Both the position numbers and the translations under genes were made by a program. The notes under the pieces were generated by a model. It saw only the letters and a list, made by a program, of their open reading frames with translations. It ran no database searches and was not told the DNA's origin. A DNA stretch of 43,699 nt. Source: Sphingomonas albertensis (GTDB lineage Bacteria; Pseudomonadota; Alphaproteobacteria; Sphingomonadales; Sphingomonadaceae). The DNA lies in the NCBI RefSeq assembly GCF_014358075.1, contig NZ_JACONT010000037.1, forward strand, positions 1 to 43,699. Reading direction: 5' to 3'. Within the stretch, counting starts at the first letter, position 1; each line of letters opens with the position of its first letter. Below are positions 8,702 through 18,400 of this stretch, piece by piece.

Positions 8702-9537
8702 TAGCGCTCGAAGATCGTCGATAGCAGCATCGCGATCACCGGTACGATCACGCCCGAATAGGCCGCCTTGGCCGGACCGATCGCGCGGATGACGTTGAAA
8801 TAGAGCGGGAAGGCGAGCGCCGACGCGAACACGCCGAGATAGAGGATGCCCGCGACATAGCCGAACCGCGGCTCGAATACGGGTGGCCCGGTTGTTGCCC
8901 ACGCGAATGCCGCATCGAGGCTCGCGCCGATCAGCATCGCCATCGCGAGCGTCGGTGCCATCGGATAGCGTTTGGCGAACGCGCTGCCCTGGATGACGTT
9001 GGCGACCGACGCGGCCATAACGCCGCACAAAGTCAGCACGATGCCGATCGTCGCCGAGCGCGGGCCGTGCGGATCGACGCGCGCTTCGTTGACGAACAGC
9101 AACGCGACGCCCGCCATCGCCACGGCGCATCCGACCATCAGCTGCCGCCCGAGGCGCTGCTTGAGGAAGATTCGGCCGAAGATCGCGTTGGGGACGAGCA
9201 GGAGGGCGAACACCACCGCCACCAGCCCCGAGGTGACGTAATGCTCGGCGCGGTAGACGAAGTTGAAGTTGAACGTGAACAGCGCGACGCCGATCACCGC
9301 CGCGAACGCGTAGCCGCGGGCGTCGAATTTGAAGCTTTCGCGCTTGATCCCTGCGTAGATCGCCATTGCGATGCCGGCGACGAGGAAGCGGTAGCTGATC
9401 GACCAGCTCGGCGGCACCACTGCGATCTGGTCGCGGATGACGAGCCAGGTCGAGCCCCAGATCAGCGTGACGATGCCGAACGGGATCAGTACGGCCGCGC
9501 GGGTCGACTGTGGTGGGTCGGTCGGGCCGGGGGTCAT
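8614..9537 (-). CDS. EamA/DMT family exporter
   Basis: 307 aa with about ten hydrophobic segments in two EamA repeats (LIPFGIVTLIWGSTWLVI at the start of repeat one; YVAGILYLGVFASALAFPLYF in repeat two). Drug/metabolite transporters of this class export amino acids or small metabolites; the substrate cannot be read from sequence. Its ATG overlaps the stop of the threonine aldolase gene in an ATGA, implying translational coupling. An amino-acid efflux role would suit that partner, but this is inference. Its 3' end overlaps the SDR gene by 88 bases. Confidence 0.88.
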   Translation of the reverse strand: MTPGPTDPPQSTRAAVLIPFGIVTLIWGSTWLVIRDQIAVVPPSWSISYRFLVAGIAMAIYAGIKRESFKFDARGYAFAAVIGVALFTFNFNFVYRAEHYVTSGLVAVVFALLLVPNAIFGRIFLKQRLGRQLMVGCAVAMAGVALLFVNEARVDPHGPRSATIGIVLTLCGVMAASVANVIQGSAFAKRYPMAPTLAMAMLIGASLDAAFAWATTGPPVFEPRFGYVAGILYLGVFASALAFPLYFNVIRAIGPAKAAYSGVIVPVIAMLLSTIFERYHWSTLAVAGAILSGIGLVIALSARRPAR

Positions 9538-10535
9538 AACTCCCGGATCGCATCGGCGAGCAGGCCGACTGCGTCCGCGGGGCTGTCCCATGCGGTGACG
9601 AGGCGGATCTCGCCGGCGGCCCAGTCGTAGAAGTCGAAGCCTTTCGCGCGGAGGGCTGCGGCTTCTTCGGGGGTGGCGCGGAGGAAGACTTCGTTCGCTT
9701 CGACCGGGTGGACGAGGCGGTCGCCGGCAGCGGCGGCGAGTCTGGCGGCGGCGTCGTTGGCGGCATTGGCGTTGGCGAGCCAGAGGTCGTCGTCGAGCAT
9801 GGCGAGGATCTGCGCGGAGAGATACCGCCCCTTCGACAACAACAGCCCTGCGCGTTTGCGGCGGTATTGCGTGACGGCGGCGAGGTCGGGCTTGAAGAAG
9901 ACCAGCGCCTCCGCGCTCATCGCGCCGTTCTTGACGAAGCCGAAGCTCAGCGCGTCGACGCCGGCGCGCCATGTCATGTCCGCGGGCGAGCAGCCGACGC
10001 GCGCCATCGCGTTGGCGAAGCGCGCGCCGTCCATGTGGAAGCCGAGCCCGCGCTCCTTTGCCAGCGCGCCGATCGCGGCGACCTCGTGGGGCAGGTAGAC
10101 GCGGCCATATTCAGTAGCGTTGGTGATCGAGATTGCGTGCGGCTGGACGCGGTGGACGTCGTCGGCGATCGCGTCGATCACGGTGCGGATCGTGTCGGGG
10201 GTCAGCTTTGCGCCCTCGCCGTCGGCGAGGAACAGCTTGGCGCCGTGGGTGTAGAATTCGGGCGCGCCGCCCTCGTCGTTCTGGATGTGCGCGTCGCGGT
10301 GGCAGACGATGCCGCCGTGCGGGGGGCAGAGCGCGGCGAGCGCGAGGCAGTTGGCGGCGGTGCCGGTCGGGACCCAGAGCACTGCGACGTCGGTCTCGAA
10401 AAGTTCGGACAGGCGGCCGTCGAGCTGCTGGCTCCACGCGTCGCCGGCATAGGCGGTGTCGAGCGTGTCGGCGGCGGCGATCGCGGCCATGACCTGCGGG
10501 TGGATCGTGGCGGCGTTGTCGGAGAAGAAGCGCAT
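9534..10535 (-). CDS. ltaE: Low-specificity threonine aldolase / beta-eliminating lyase
   Basis: 333 aa PLP enzyme of fold type I. It probably splits L-threonine or L-allo-threonine into glycine and acetaldehyde. The PLP lysine is K202 in SFGFVKNGA; the PLP-binding Asp lies in FHMDGARF; FFSDNAATIHP and ITNATEYGRVY are family signatures. The length fits bacterial threonine aldolases. It is first in a two-gene operon with the EamA exporter (ATGA overlap). A tryptophanase-like activity cannot be excluded because the families share the fold. Confidence 0.88.
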   Translation of the reverse strand: MRFFSDNAATIHPQVMAAIAAADTLDTAYAGDAWSQQLDGRLSELFETDVAVLWVPTGTAANCLALAALCPPHGGIVCHRDAHIQNDEGGAPEFYTHGAKLFLADGEGAKLTPDTIRTVIDAIADDVHRVQPHAISITNATEYGRVYLPHEVAAIGALAKERGLGFHMDGARFANAMARVGCSPADMTWRAGVDALSFGFVKNGAMSAEALVFFKPDLAAVTQYRRKRAGLLLSKGRYLSAQILAMLDDDLWLANANAANDAAARLAAAAGDRLVHPVEANEVFLRATPEEAAALRAKGFDFYDWAAGEIRLVTAWDSPADAVGLLADAIREL

Positions 10536-10616
10536 GCGGCAGACATGCTGCGATGCGGTGATGGCGTCAACGGGTGGTGGGGCTTGCTGAGGTTACGTCT
10601 CCACGCTTCTACTCTT

Positions 10617-10722
10617 CCACCCCGGCGAAGGCCGGGGCCCAATTGGGGGCGGTAGATGGCGAAGGACTGCGCATCGTTACAGCGACCTTTCCACTTGGGC
10701 CCCGGCCTCCGCCGGGGTGGTG
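10617..10722. repeat. Paired palindrome, family C, copy 1
   Basis: The left unit at 10617-10647 contains CCACCCCGGCGAAGGCCGG and continues GGGCCCAATTGGG. The right unit at 10691-10722 is its inverse, containing TTGGGCCCCGGCCTCCGCC and ending GGGGTGG. They form a two-hairpin element between two tandem minus-strand genes. Together with flanking bases it accounts for most of the 199-bp gap. Second copy at 25164-25271. Confidence 0.8.
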
Positions 10723-10734
10723 GTGTTTGCGAAA

Positions 10735-12894
10735 TTACTGTCCCTCGTAAGGCCCCGGTTCTTCCTCCGGCGGTCGCCGATCGTCGCGTGGGGGCGGGCC
10801 CTCCTCCCGGTCGCGGCGGGAGGGGCCGACCGAGATGGTGCCGTCCTCGCCCATCTTCAGGTTGAAGCCGAGACCCTCGATCTCGCCGCCCAGCGGCAAT
10901 ACCGCATTGTCCTCATCCCCTGACGGCAACGCATCCGGATCGACCTCCTCGACCGGCGGTGGCGGCGCGGCAACCGGCGCGATCCCAAGCGCGGACTGCA
11001 TGAAGTCGCGCCAGATCCGCGCCGGGATGCCGCCGCCCGACAGGCCGGGGTTGGAGGAATTGTCGTCGTTACCGACCCACACGCCGACCACCAGGTCGCG
11101 CGCGAAACCGACGAACAGCGCGTCCTTGTTGTCCGACGTCGTGCCGGTCTTGCCGAACGCGTCGACGGTCAGGTTCGCCTGCCGCCCGGTGCCGTTACGG
11201 ATCGAGGCCGCCAGCAGGTCAAGCATCTCGTCGTGGATCTTGCTCGGCATCTCGGTCGCGCCGCCGGTCAGCGACTGGTACCAGCCCTTCTCGCGCACGT
11301 CGGCGAGCCCACGCGGCTGCACCGGATATTGCTCGCGCGCGATCGCGGCATAGGCGGCGGTCAGTTCGAGCAGCGACACGGTCGAGGTGCCGAGCCCGAT
11401 CGTCGCCTCGTTCGGGATCGGCGTCGAGATGCCGAGATCGCGCGCCGCCTTGATCACCGCCGTCACGCCGACCTGTTGCGTGAGCCGTGCGGCGGCGACG
11501 TTGGACGAGCGCGCGAACGCCTGACGGAGCGTGATCGTCCCTTGATAGCGACCGTCGCTGTTCTTGGGCGACCAGTCGCCGATCGTCACCGGGCTGTCCT
11601 CGATGGTCGAATCGGGGGTCATCCCCTGGCGCATTGCGGCAAGGTAAACGAACAGCTTGAAGGTCGAGCCGGGCTGGCGCCGCGCCTGGGTCGCGCGGTT
11701 GAATGGGCTCTTGCGGTAATTCTTGCCGCCGACCATCGCAACGACGCGACCATCGGGACGCATCGCCACCAGCGCGACCTGCGCTTGCCGCAGGCCCGCG
11801 CGCGCGACGGTCCGCTCCGCGGCGCGTTGCAGCCGGGGATCAAGCGTCGTCTGGACGGTCGTCTCGGTCTTCACCTCGCCCGCCTGGTCGCGTGCTTCAG
11901 GGAGGATCCAGTCGGCGAAATAGGTGCCGTTGGGAAGTTGCGAAGGGCGGCTGCCGAGGACGCGCTGTGGCCGGACCGCATCGCCCTCGGCCTTGGTGAG
12001 GAAACCGGCATCGACCATCGCACCGACCACGACGGCTTCCCGCTTGCGCGCGCCTTCGAGGTTGGAGGTGGGGGCGAGGCGTGACGGCGCCTTCACCAAG
12101 CCCGCGAGCATCGCCGCCTGGCCGACGTTCAGCTTGTCGGGAGTGCGGCCGAAATAATGCTTGGCCGCGGCGCTGATCCCATAGGTGTTGTCGCCGAAAT
12201 AGACGTTCGAGAGATAGCGCGAGAGGATCTCGTCCTTCGACAGCCACGCCTCCAGCCAGAAGGCGATCATCGCCTCGCGGATCTTTCGCGTCGCGGTGCG
12301 GTCCGAATCGAGGAAGGCGTTCTTCGCGAGCTGCTGCGTAATCGTCGAGCCGCCCTGGCGGACGCCGCCCGAGCCCATGTTCGCCCATGCCGCGCGCGCG
12401 ATGCCGCGCGGGTCGACGCCCCAGTGCGAATAAAAGCGCCGGTCCTCGATTGCCAAGAAGGCTTGCGTCACGTGCGGCGGCAGCTTGGCGGCGTCGACCG
12501 GTTTGCCGATGATCGCCCCGCGCCGTGCGATCGGCGTGCCGTCGTCCGCGGTGAGCGTGATCGAGGGCGGGGTGGGCGGCTGCAAAGACTTCGACAAGGG
12601 CGCGGTGATCGCCAGCCAGATGATCGCGATCACCAGCAGGACGATGCCGATGCCGAAGCCGCGCAGAATCCAGCGACCGATCGGACGACGCGGGCGCGGC
12701 GTGCGGGGCGGGACATAGCTCGCTGCCGGCTCGCGATCATAGGGGTACGGATCTTCGCCGCCCCGCTCCGCCTCGTATTTCTGACGCAGGCGTTCGCGTT
12801 CGGTGATCAGCCGCTCGCGCTCATAGGCATAGGGCTCGCGGTCACCCTGCGAGTCGGCGCTGGAACGGGAGGTGTCGAAGGGATCGGGGCGCAT
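10735..12894 (-). CDS. Class A penicillin-binding protein (PBP1A-type)
   Basis: 719 aa bifunctional peptidoglycan synthase, anchored in the inner membrane. Order: a charged Arg/Tyr/Glu-rich cytoplasmic N-terminus (1-70), a transmembrane helix (about 75-98), a GT51 transglycosylase domain with catalytic Glu150 in EDRRFYSHWG and GGSTITQQLAKN (181-192), then a transpeptidase domain with STFK (410-413), SSN (463-465) and KTGT (582-585). The C-terminus is acidic then Pro/Arg-rich. I chose the ATG at 12894: a longer frame exists to 12990, but that part is unusually AT-rich and looks like a promoter region. It resembles PBP1A/MrcA or PbpC-like proteins; the exact subtype is uncertain. Confidence 0.92.
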   Translation of the reverse strand: MRPDPFDTSRSSADSQGDREPYAYERERLITERERLRQKYEAERGGEDPYPYDREPAASYVPPRTPRPRRPIGRWILRGFGIGIVLLVIAIIWLAITAPLSKSLQPPTPPSITLTADDGTPIARRGAIIGKPVDAAKLPPHVTQAFLAIEDRRFYSHWGVDPRGIARAAWANMGSGGVRQGGSTITQQLAKNAFLDSDRTATRKIREAMIAFWLEAWLSKDEILSRYLSNVYFGDNTYGISAAAKHYFGRTPDKLNVGQAAMLAGLVKAPSRLAPTSNLEGARKREAVVVGAMVDAGFLTKAEGDAVRPQRVLGSRPSQLPNGTYFADWILPEARDQAGEVKTETTVQTTLDPRLQRAAERTVARAGLRQAQVALVAMRPDGRVVAMVGGKNYRKSPFNRATQARRQPGSTFKLFVYLAAMRQGMTPDSTIEDSPVTIGDWSPKNSDGRYQGTITLRQAFARSSNVAAARLTQQVGVTAVIKAARDLGISTPIPNEATIGLGTSTVSLLELTAAYAAIAREQYPVQPRGLADVREKGWYQSLTGGATEMPSKIHDEMLDLLAASIRNGTGRQANLTVDAFGKTGTTSDNKDALFVGFARDLVVGVWVGNDDNSSNPGLSGGGIPARIWRDFMQSALGIAPVAAPPPPVEEVDPDALPSGDEDNAVLPLGGEIEGLGFNLKMGEDGTISVGPSRRDREEGPPPRDDRRPPEEEPGPYEGQ

Positions 12895-13103
12895 CGGTCG
12901 TTCCAGCGGGTCGGCCAAGCGGCGGACATCGAGTGTGTTATCGTTATACAACAGCTCGGGCAAGCCTGAGCGTGCACGGCGTATGCGCATGCTTAACGTG
13001 TACGGGGGCTTAGCGACAGCGCTTGCGGTGGTGCGTTAGCCGGGGAGCGAGAACGGACCGAAGCGCTGTTGTCATCGTGCGGCGAAACGGGGAAGAGCAT
13101 CCC

Positions 13104-13724
13104 ATGACCTTCGAACAGGATAAAACCGTGGCTGCTCCCGACACTCTTCCCGCCGTTCTGCCGCTGGTCGTCGGTATCGGCGGCACGATCGGCGGCGTCT
13201 CGTCGACTGAACGCGCACTGCGGATCGCGCTCGATGCGGTCGAGAAGCAGGGCTATCGCACGCAGATGTTCGGCGGGGCCGACATGGCGCGGCTGCCACT
13301 CTATGATCCGAAAGCAACGACACGCACTGCGGACGAGCAGGCATTCGTCGAGGCGGTGCGCGGCGCGTCGGCGGTGATCATCGCCAGCCCAGGCTATCAC
13401 GGGAGCATTTCCGGCGTGGTGAAGAATGCGCTCGATCTGCTGGAGGAAACCGCGCGCGACGAGCGGCCGTATCTGGCGGACATGCCGGTCGGGCTGATCG
13501 CCACGGCCTATGGCTGGCAGGCGACGGGAAGCACGATCGCCGCGCTGCGCTCGATCGTCCATGCGCTGCGCGGGTGGCCGACGCCGTTTGCCGCGGCGAT
13601 CAATACGCAGGTGACCAAGTTCGACGACGAGGGTGGCGCGAGCGATCCTGCGGTGGTCGAGCAGTTGCGCCTGGTCGGGCGGCAGGTCGCGCGGTTCGCG
13701 CCTTTGTCGGAGCCGGCGAACTAG
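13104..13724 (+). CDS. NADPH-dependent FMN reductase
   Basis: 206 aa from the ATG at 13104, with GGGGAAGAG upstream. Flavodoxin-like fold: VVGIGGTIGGVSSTERAL in the N-terminal phosphate-binding region and IIASPGYHGSISGVVKNALD, the FMN-binding signature of the FMN_red family. Members reduce FMN, quinones or azo compounds with NAD(P)H in the cytoplasm; the physiological substrate is unknown. It stands alone, divergent from the penicillin-binding protein and convergent with the RND operon, with a family A repeat at the junction. Confidence 0.88.
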   Translation: MTFEQDKTVAAPDTLPAVLPLVVGIGGTIGGVSSTERALRIALDAVEKQGYRTQMFGGADMARLPLYDPKATTRTADEQAFVEAVRGASAVIIASPGYHGSISGVVKNALDLLEETARDERPYLADMPVGLIATAYGWQATGSTIAALRSIVHALRGWPTPFAAAINTQVTKFDDEGGASDPAVVEQLRLVGRQVARFAPLSEPAN

Positions 13725-13740
13725 GGCTTCTCGACGTTGT

Positions 13741-13865
13741 ATCCTCCCCCGCCAGGGGGAGGTAGCTGGCGCTTGCCAGACGGAGGGGGAAGTAAGCGAT
13801 CACCCATGTTCCGTGTCCTCCCCCTCCGACGCCTTCGGCGCCACCTCCCCCTGGCGGGGGAGGAT
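13741..13865. repeat. Paired-palindrome element, family A, copy 2 (inverted)
   Basis: 125 bp with perfect 13-bp ends ATCCTCCCCCGCC / GGCGGGGGAGGAT. The inner arms are in reverse order compared with 3315-3442 (CTGGCGCTTGCCAGACGG on the left, CCGACGCCTTCGGCGCC on the right). It lies between the stops of the FMN reductase gene and the convergent efflux operon. Confidence 0.85.
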
Positions 13866-13876
13866 TTTTCGGTGCG

Positions 13877-15403
13877 CTAGTTTGGCCGGCGGGTGTCGGT
13901 GGACTGGGTCGTCGTGACCCCGCCACCCAGCGCGCGGTAGAGTTCCACCGAGTTGCTGTCGCGGGTCAGGCGGGCCGCCAGCAAGCTCTGCTGCGCGGTG
14001 TAGAGCGAGCGCTGCGAGTCGAGCGTGTTGAGGAACGTGTCGATGCCTGCACGGAAGCGCAGTTCCGACAGCTTGAACGCGCCTGCCGCGTTGTCGCGCA
14101 ACGAGGTCTGCGCCTGTAACTGCGCGCCGATCGTGCCGCGGCGGGCGAGGGCATCGGCGACTTCGCGGAAGCCGGTCTGGATGCTCTTCTCATAGGTGGC
14201 GACTGCCGCGTCGCGCGTGGCCTGGGCGTAACGCAGATTGCCCTTGTTGCGGCCGAAATCGAACAGCGTCTGGCTGACCGATGGCGCGACCGACCAGTTC
14301 TGCGTGCCGCTGCCGAACAGGTTCGACAGGCCGAGACTGATCGTCCCGAACGCCGCGGTCAGCGAGATGTTCGGGAAGAACGCCGCGCGCGCCGCCCCGA
14401 TATTGGCGTTGGCCGCGATCAGCTGATGCTCGGCCGAGGCGATGTCGGGACGGCGCAGCAATACCTCCGACGGCAGGTTGGCCGGCAGGTTCTCCAGCGT
14501 CGGGCTGGTTTCCTCCAGCCGCGCGGGAAGCAAATCTGCGGTCAGCGTGGTGCCGGCGAGCAGGTTCAGCGCATTCTGGTCCTGCGCGATCAGCGTCGTC
14601 GCTTCGGCGATATCCGAGCGCGCCTGATCGTAGCTGGTGCTCGCCTGCCGCACCTCGAGCTCCGACGCGATGCCGATCCGGAAGCGGTCCTGCGTCAGCT
14701 TGACGGTCTGGCCGAACGCCCGCTCCGTATCCCGCGCGATCTTGAGGCGATCCTGGTCAGCGGCCATCGTCAGCCACTGCGTCGCGATCTCGGCGATCAG
14801 CGAGACCTGGGCGGCGTTGCGGTTTTCCTCCGCGGCGAAATACTGTTCCTGCTGCGCCTGGGTCAGGTTGCGGACGCGGCCGAACAGGTCGATTTCCCAA
14901 GCCGAAACGCCGACATTGGCCGAATAGATATCGGCGCGGCCGCTGGACACCGCGCCGCCCGCACCGCCACCAGTGCCGCCGCCAGTGCCACCAGTACCGC
15001 CCGTTCCACCGCCGGTACCGCCACCGACCACGCCGAAAGGCGACTTCTGATAGGTCGCACCGCCGTTGGCGGCGAGTGTCGGGAACAGGTCTGCGCGCTG
15101 GACGCGGTATTGTGCGCGGGCCTGCGCGACGTTGGCGACCGAGACGCGCAGGTCGCGGTTGTTCTCCAGCGCGGTACGGATCACGCGACGCAGGCGATCG
15201 TCGGTAAAGAACGCCTCCCACGCGGTATCCGCCGGCATGATCGCGCCGGCCGCATCGGTCGCTGCATATGCAGGACCGGCGGGCGTTGCCGCCGGCACCG
15301 ACAATTCGGGCCGGACGTATTTCGGGGCAAGGTTACATCCGGCGAGCGTGAGCCCGGCGGCGAACGTGAGCGCGGTCTTGCGCGTGAGCATAGGAGCTAA
15401 CAT
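13877..15403 (-). CDS. Outer-membrane factor lipoprotein of RND efflux (NodT/OprM type)
   Basis: 508 aa from the ATG at 15403 with GGAGG 9 bases upstream; that site lies in the end of the pump gene. A lipobox LTLAGC gives lipidated Cys23. Two repeated OMF domains follow, with NLAPKYVRPEL after the Cys and WEIDLFGRVRNLTQ and LLRRPDIASAEHQLIAANA as landmarks. It forms the trimeric TolC-like exit duct. Residues 127-150 are almost only Gly and Thr (GGGTGGGTGGTGG...), encoded by a simple repeat at about 14954-15025, immediately before the strand that leads to WEIDLFGR; this is probably the first extracellular loop. It is third in the operon, 4 bases after the pump stop. Confidence 0.94.
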   Translation of the reverse strand: MLAPMLTRKTALTFAAGLTLAGCNLAPKYVRPELSVPAATPAGPAYAATDAAGAIMPADTAWEAFFTDDRLRRVIRTALENNRDLRVSVANVAQARAQYRVQRADLFPTLAANGGATYQKSPFGVVGGGTGGGTGGTGGTGGGTGGGAGGAVSSGRADIYSANVGVSAWEIDLFGRVRNLTQAQQEQYFAAEENRNAAQVSLIAEIATQWLTMAADQDRLKIARDTERAFGQTVKLTQDRFRIGIASELEVRQASTSYDQARSDIAEATTLIAQDQNALNLLAGTTLTADLLPARLEETSPTLENLPANLPSEVLLRRPDIASAEHQLIAANANIGAARAAFFPNISLTAAFGTISLGLSNLFGSGTQNWSVAPSVSQTLFDFGRNKGNLRYAQATRDAAVATYEKSIQTGFREVADALARRGTIGAQLQAQTSLRDNAAGAFKLSELRFRAGIDTFLNTLDSQRSLYTAQQSLLAARLTRDSNSVELYRALGGGVTTTQSTDTRRPN

Positions 15404-15407
15404 CGGA

Positions 15408-18400
15408 TCAGGCCTCCTGCGGCCGCTGGTCGTGGGGCGGACGACGGTTATCGTCATGGCCGCCGTCACGGTTATCGTCATCATTGCGGACCTGATCGCG
15501 GTCTTGCCCGGAGCCGGCCTTGTCCTGCTTGAAGACGCGCTTCACCAGCAGGAAGAACAGCGGCACGAAGAAGATCGCGAGGACGGTCGCGGACAGCATG
15601 CCGCCGACCACCGCCCAGCCGATCGCGTTCTGGCCGCCGGCGCCTGCACCGCTCGACAAGGCGAGCGGCAACACGCCGAAGATGAACGCGAACGACGTCA
15701 TCAGGATCGGGCGAAGGCGGAGTTTGGCCGCCTCGACCGCGGCATCGGCCGCGTTCATCCCGTCGCCCATCTTCTCCTCGGCGAACTCCACGATCAGGAT
15801 CGCGTTCTTCGCCGCCACGCCGATCGTCGTGATCAGCCCGACCTGGAGGTAGATGTCGTTGTTCAGCCCGAAGATCATCGCCGCACCGACCGCGCCGAGG
15901 ACGCCGAGCGGCACCACCAGCAGGACGGCGATCGGGATCGACCAGCTCTCGTACAATGCCGCGAGGCAGAGGAACACGATCAGCAGCGACAGCGCATAGA
16001 CCGTGGTCGACTGGCCGCCCGACAGGTTTTCCTCGTAGCTGAGCCCGGTCCACTCATAGCCGATGCCGGGGGGCAGCTTGGCCGCCATCTCCTCCATCGC
16101 CTTGATCGCGGTGCCGCTGCTGACGCCCGGCGCCGGCGAACCCATGATCTCGAACGAGGCTACGCCGTTGTACCGTTCGAGGCGTGACGGGCCGTAGTTC
16201 CAGCTCGTCGTCGAGAAGGACGAGAACGGCGCCATAGCGTTGCTGGTCGTGCCGCGGACGTAGAAGTTGCCGAGATCGGCGGGCGTCGTGCGGAACGGTG
16301 CGTCGGCCTGCACGAACACCTTCTTCACGCGACCGCGGTCGATGAAGTCGTTGATGTAGGCGCCACCGAACGCGGTGCTGACGGTGGTGTTGATGTCCTG
16401 CTGGCTGAGGCCGAGTGCCCCCGCCTGCGCCTGGTCGACGTTCAGTTTCAGCTGAGGCGCATCCTCCAGGCCGTTCGGACGGACCTGCATCAGGCGCTTG
16501 TCCTGGCTGGCCATGCCGAGCAGCATGTTGCGCGCTTCGAGCAGTTTCTCGTGACCGACGCCGGCATTGTCCTTCAGCATGAAGTCGAAGCCGTTGGCGT
16601 TGCCGAGTTCCTGCACGGCAGGCGGCACGAAGCCGATCACCATGCCGGCACGGATTCCGGCCAGCGCCTGGTTGGCACGCGCGGCGACCGCGGCGACGCT
16701 GTTCTCCGCGCCGCTACGGTCTTCCCAGGGCTTCAGCTGGATGAAGGCGATGCCGACATTCTGGCCCTGGCCGACGAAGCCGAAGCCGCTGATCGTGAAG
16801 ATGCCCGCGGTGTTCGCCTTCTCGTCGATCATGAAGTGATCGCGGACCTTGTCCATCGTCCGGGCGGTCTCCTCCATCGGCGTGCCCGACGGCATCGAGA
16901 CCTGTGCGAACATCACGCCCTGGTCTTCCTCGGGGAGGAAGCCCGAGGGCAGCCGGACGAAGATGAAGGCCATCGCGACGACGATCACGGCATAGACCAG
17001 CATCGTGCGGACCCAGCCCTTCTCGACGCGGCGCAAGCCGTTGCCGTACTTGCCGACGCCCTTGTCGAAGGTGCGGTTGAACCAGCCGAAGAAGCCCTTC
17101 TTCTCGCCATGCCCTTCCTTGGCGGGCTTCAGGATCGTCGCGCAGAGCGCGGGCGTCAGGATCAACGCGACCAGCACCGAAAGCGCCATCGACGAGACGA
17201 TGGTGATCGAGAACTGCCGGAAGATCACGCCGGTCGAGCCGCTGAAGAACGCCATCGGCAGGAACACCGCCGACAGCACCAGGCCGATGCCGACCAGCGC
17301 GCCGCTGATCTCGTCCATCGACTTTTTGGCGGCTTCCTTCGGGGAAAGCCCTTCCTCCTGGATCAGGCGCTCGACGTTCTCGACGACGACGATCGCGTCA
17401 TCGACGAGCAGGCCGATCGCCAGCACCATGCCGAACAGTGTCAGCGTGTTGATCGTGAACCCCGCGACCTGGAGCACGGCGAGCGAGCCGAGCAACACGA
17501 CCGGGACCGCGATCGTCGGGATCAGCGTGGCGCGGAAGTTCTGTAGGAACAGGAACATCACGAGGAAGACGAGGACGATCGCCTCGATCAGCGTGTGGAT
17601 GACCTGCTCGACCGACAGCCGCACGAACGTCGAGTTGTCGATCGGGAACGCGACCTTGACGTCGGGCGGGAACTGCTTGGCGATCCGGTTGACCTCGGCC
17701 TTGACCAGCTTGACGGTGTCGAGCGCGTTGGCACCCGGTGCCAGCTTCACGCCGAAGCCTGCCGCCTGCTTGCCGTTATAGCGTGCCTGGAAGCTGTAGT
17801 TCTCCGAGCCCATCTCGACGCGGGCGACGTCCGACAGGCGCACGGTCGCGCCGCTGGTCGCCGAGCGGACGATGATCGCGCGGAACTGCTCCGGCGTCTG
17901 GAGGCGCGACTGCGCGGTCACGGTCGCGTTGAGCGACTGGCCCTTCACCGCAGGCAGACTGCCGACCTGACCGGCTGAAACCTGTGCGTTCTGCGCCGTC
18001 AGCGCAGATGTGATGTCGGTGACGGTGACGCCGAGGTTGGACATCTTGAAGGGGTCGACCCAGATCCGCATCGAATATTGCGCGCCGAACACCTGCGTGT
18101 CGCCGACGCCCTTGATGCGGCTGAGTGGATCCTGAAGCTTCGAGGCGATCATGTCGCCGAGATCGACCTGATCGTGGTCGCCGTTTTCCGAATAGGCGGC
18201 GATGATGAGCAGGAAGTTGGCGGTCGCCTTGGTCACGCGCAGACCGGCCTGCTGCACTTCCTGCGGCAGGAGCGGCGTCGCCTGTTGCAGCTTGTTCTGC
18301 ACCTGGACCTGCGCGATGTCGGGATCGGTCCCCTGCTCGAAGGTGAGCGTGATCGCGAGGTTGCCCGAGCCGTCCGAAGTCGAGGCGAAGTAGCGAAGGT

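Noticed and set aside
6064..9766. Very long minus-strand frames antisense to the M28 peptidase and SDR genes
   Set aside because: No start signals or motifs; they contain the codon pattern of the opposite strand.
12895..12990. 32-codon N-terminal extension of the penicillin-binding protein
   Set aside because: The stretch is AT-rich (GTTATCGTTATACAAC), lacks a ribosome-binding site and looks like the promoter; the ATG at 12894 fits better.
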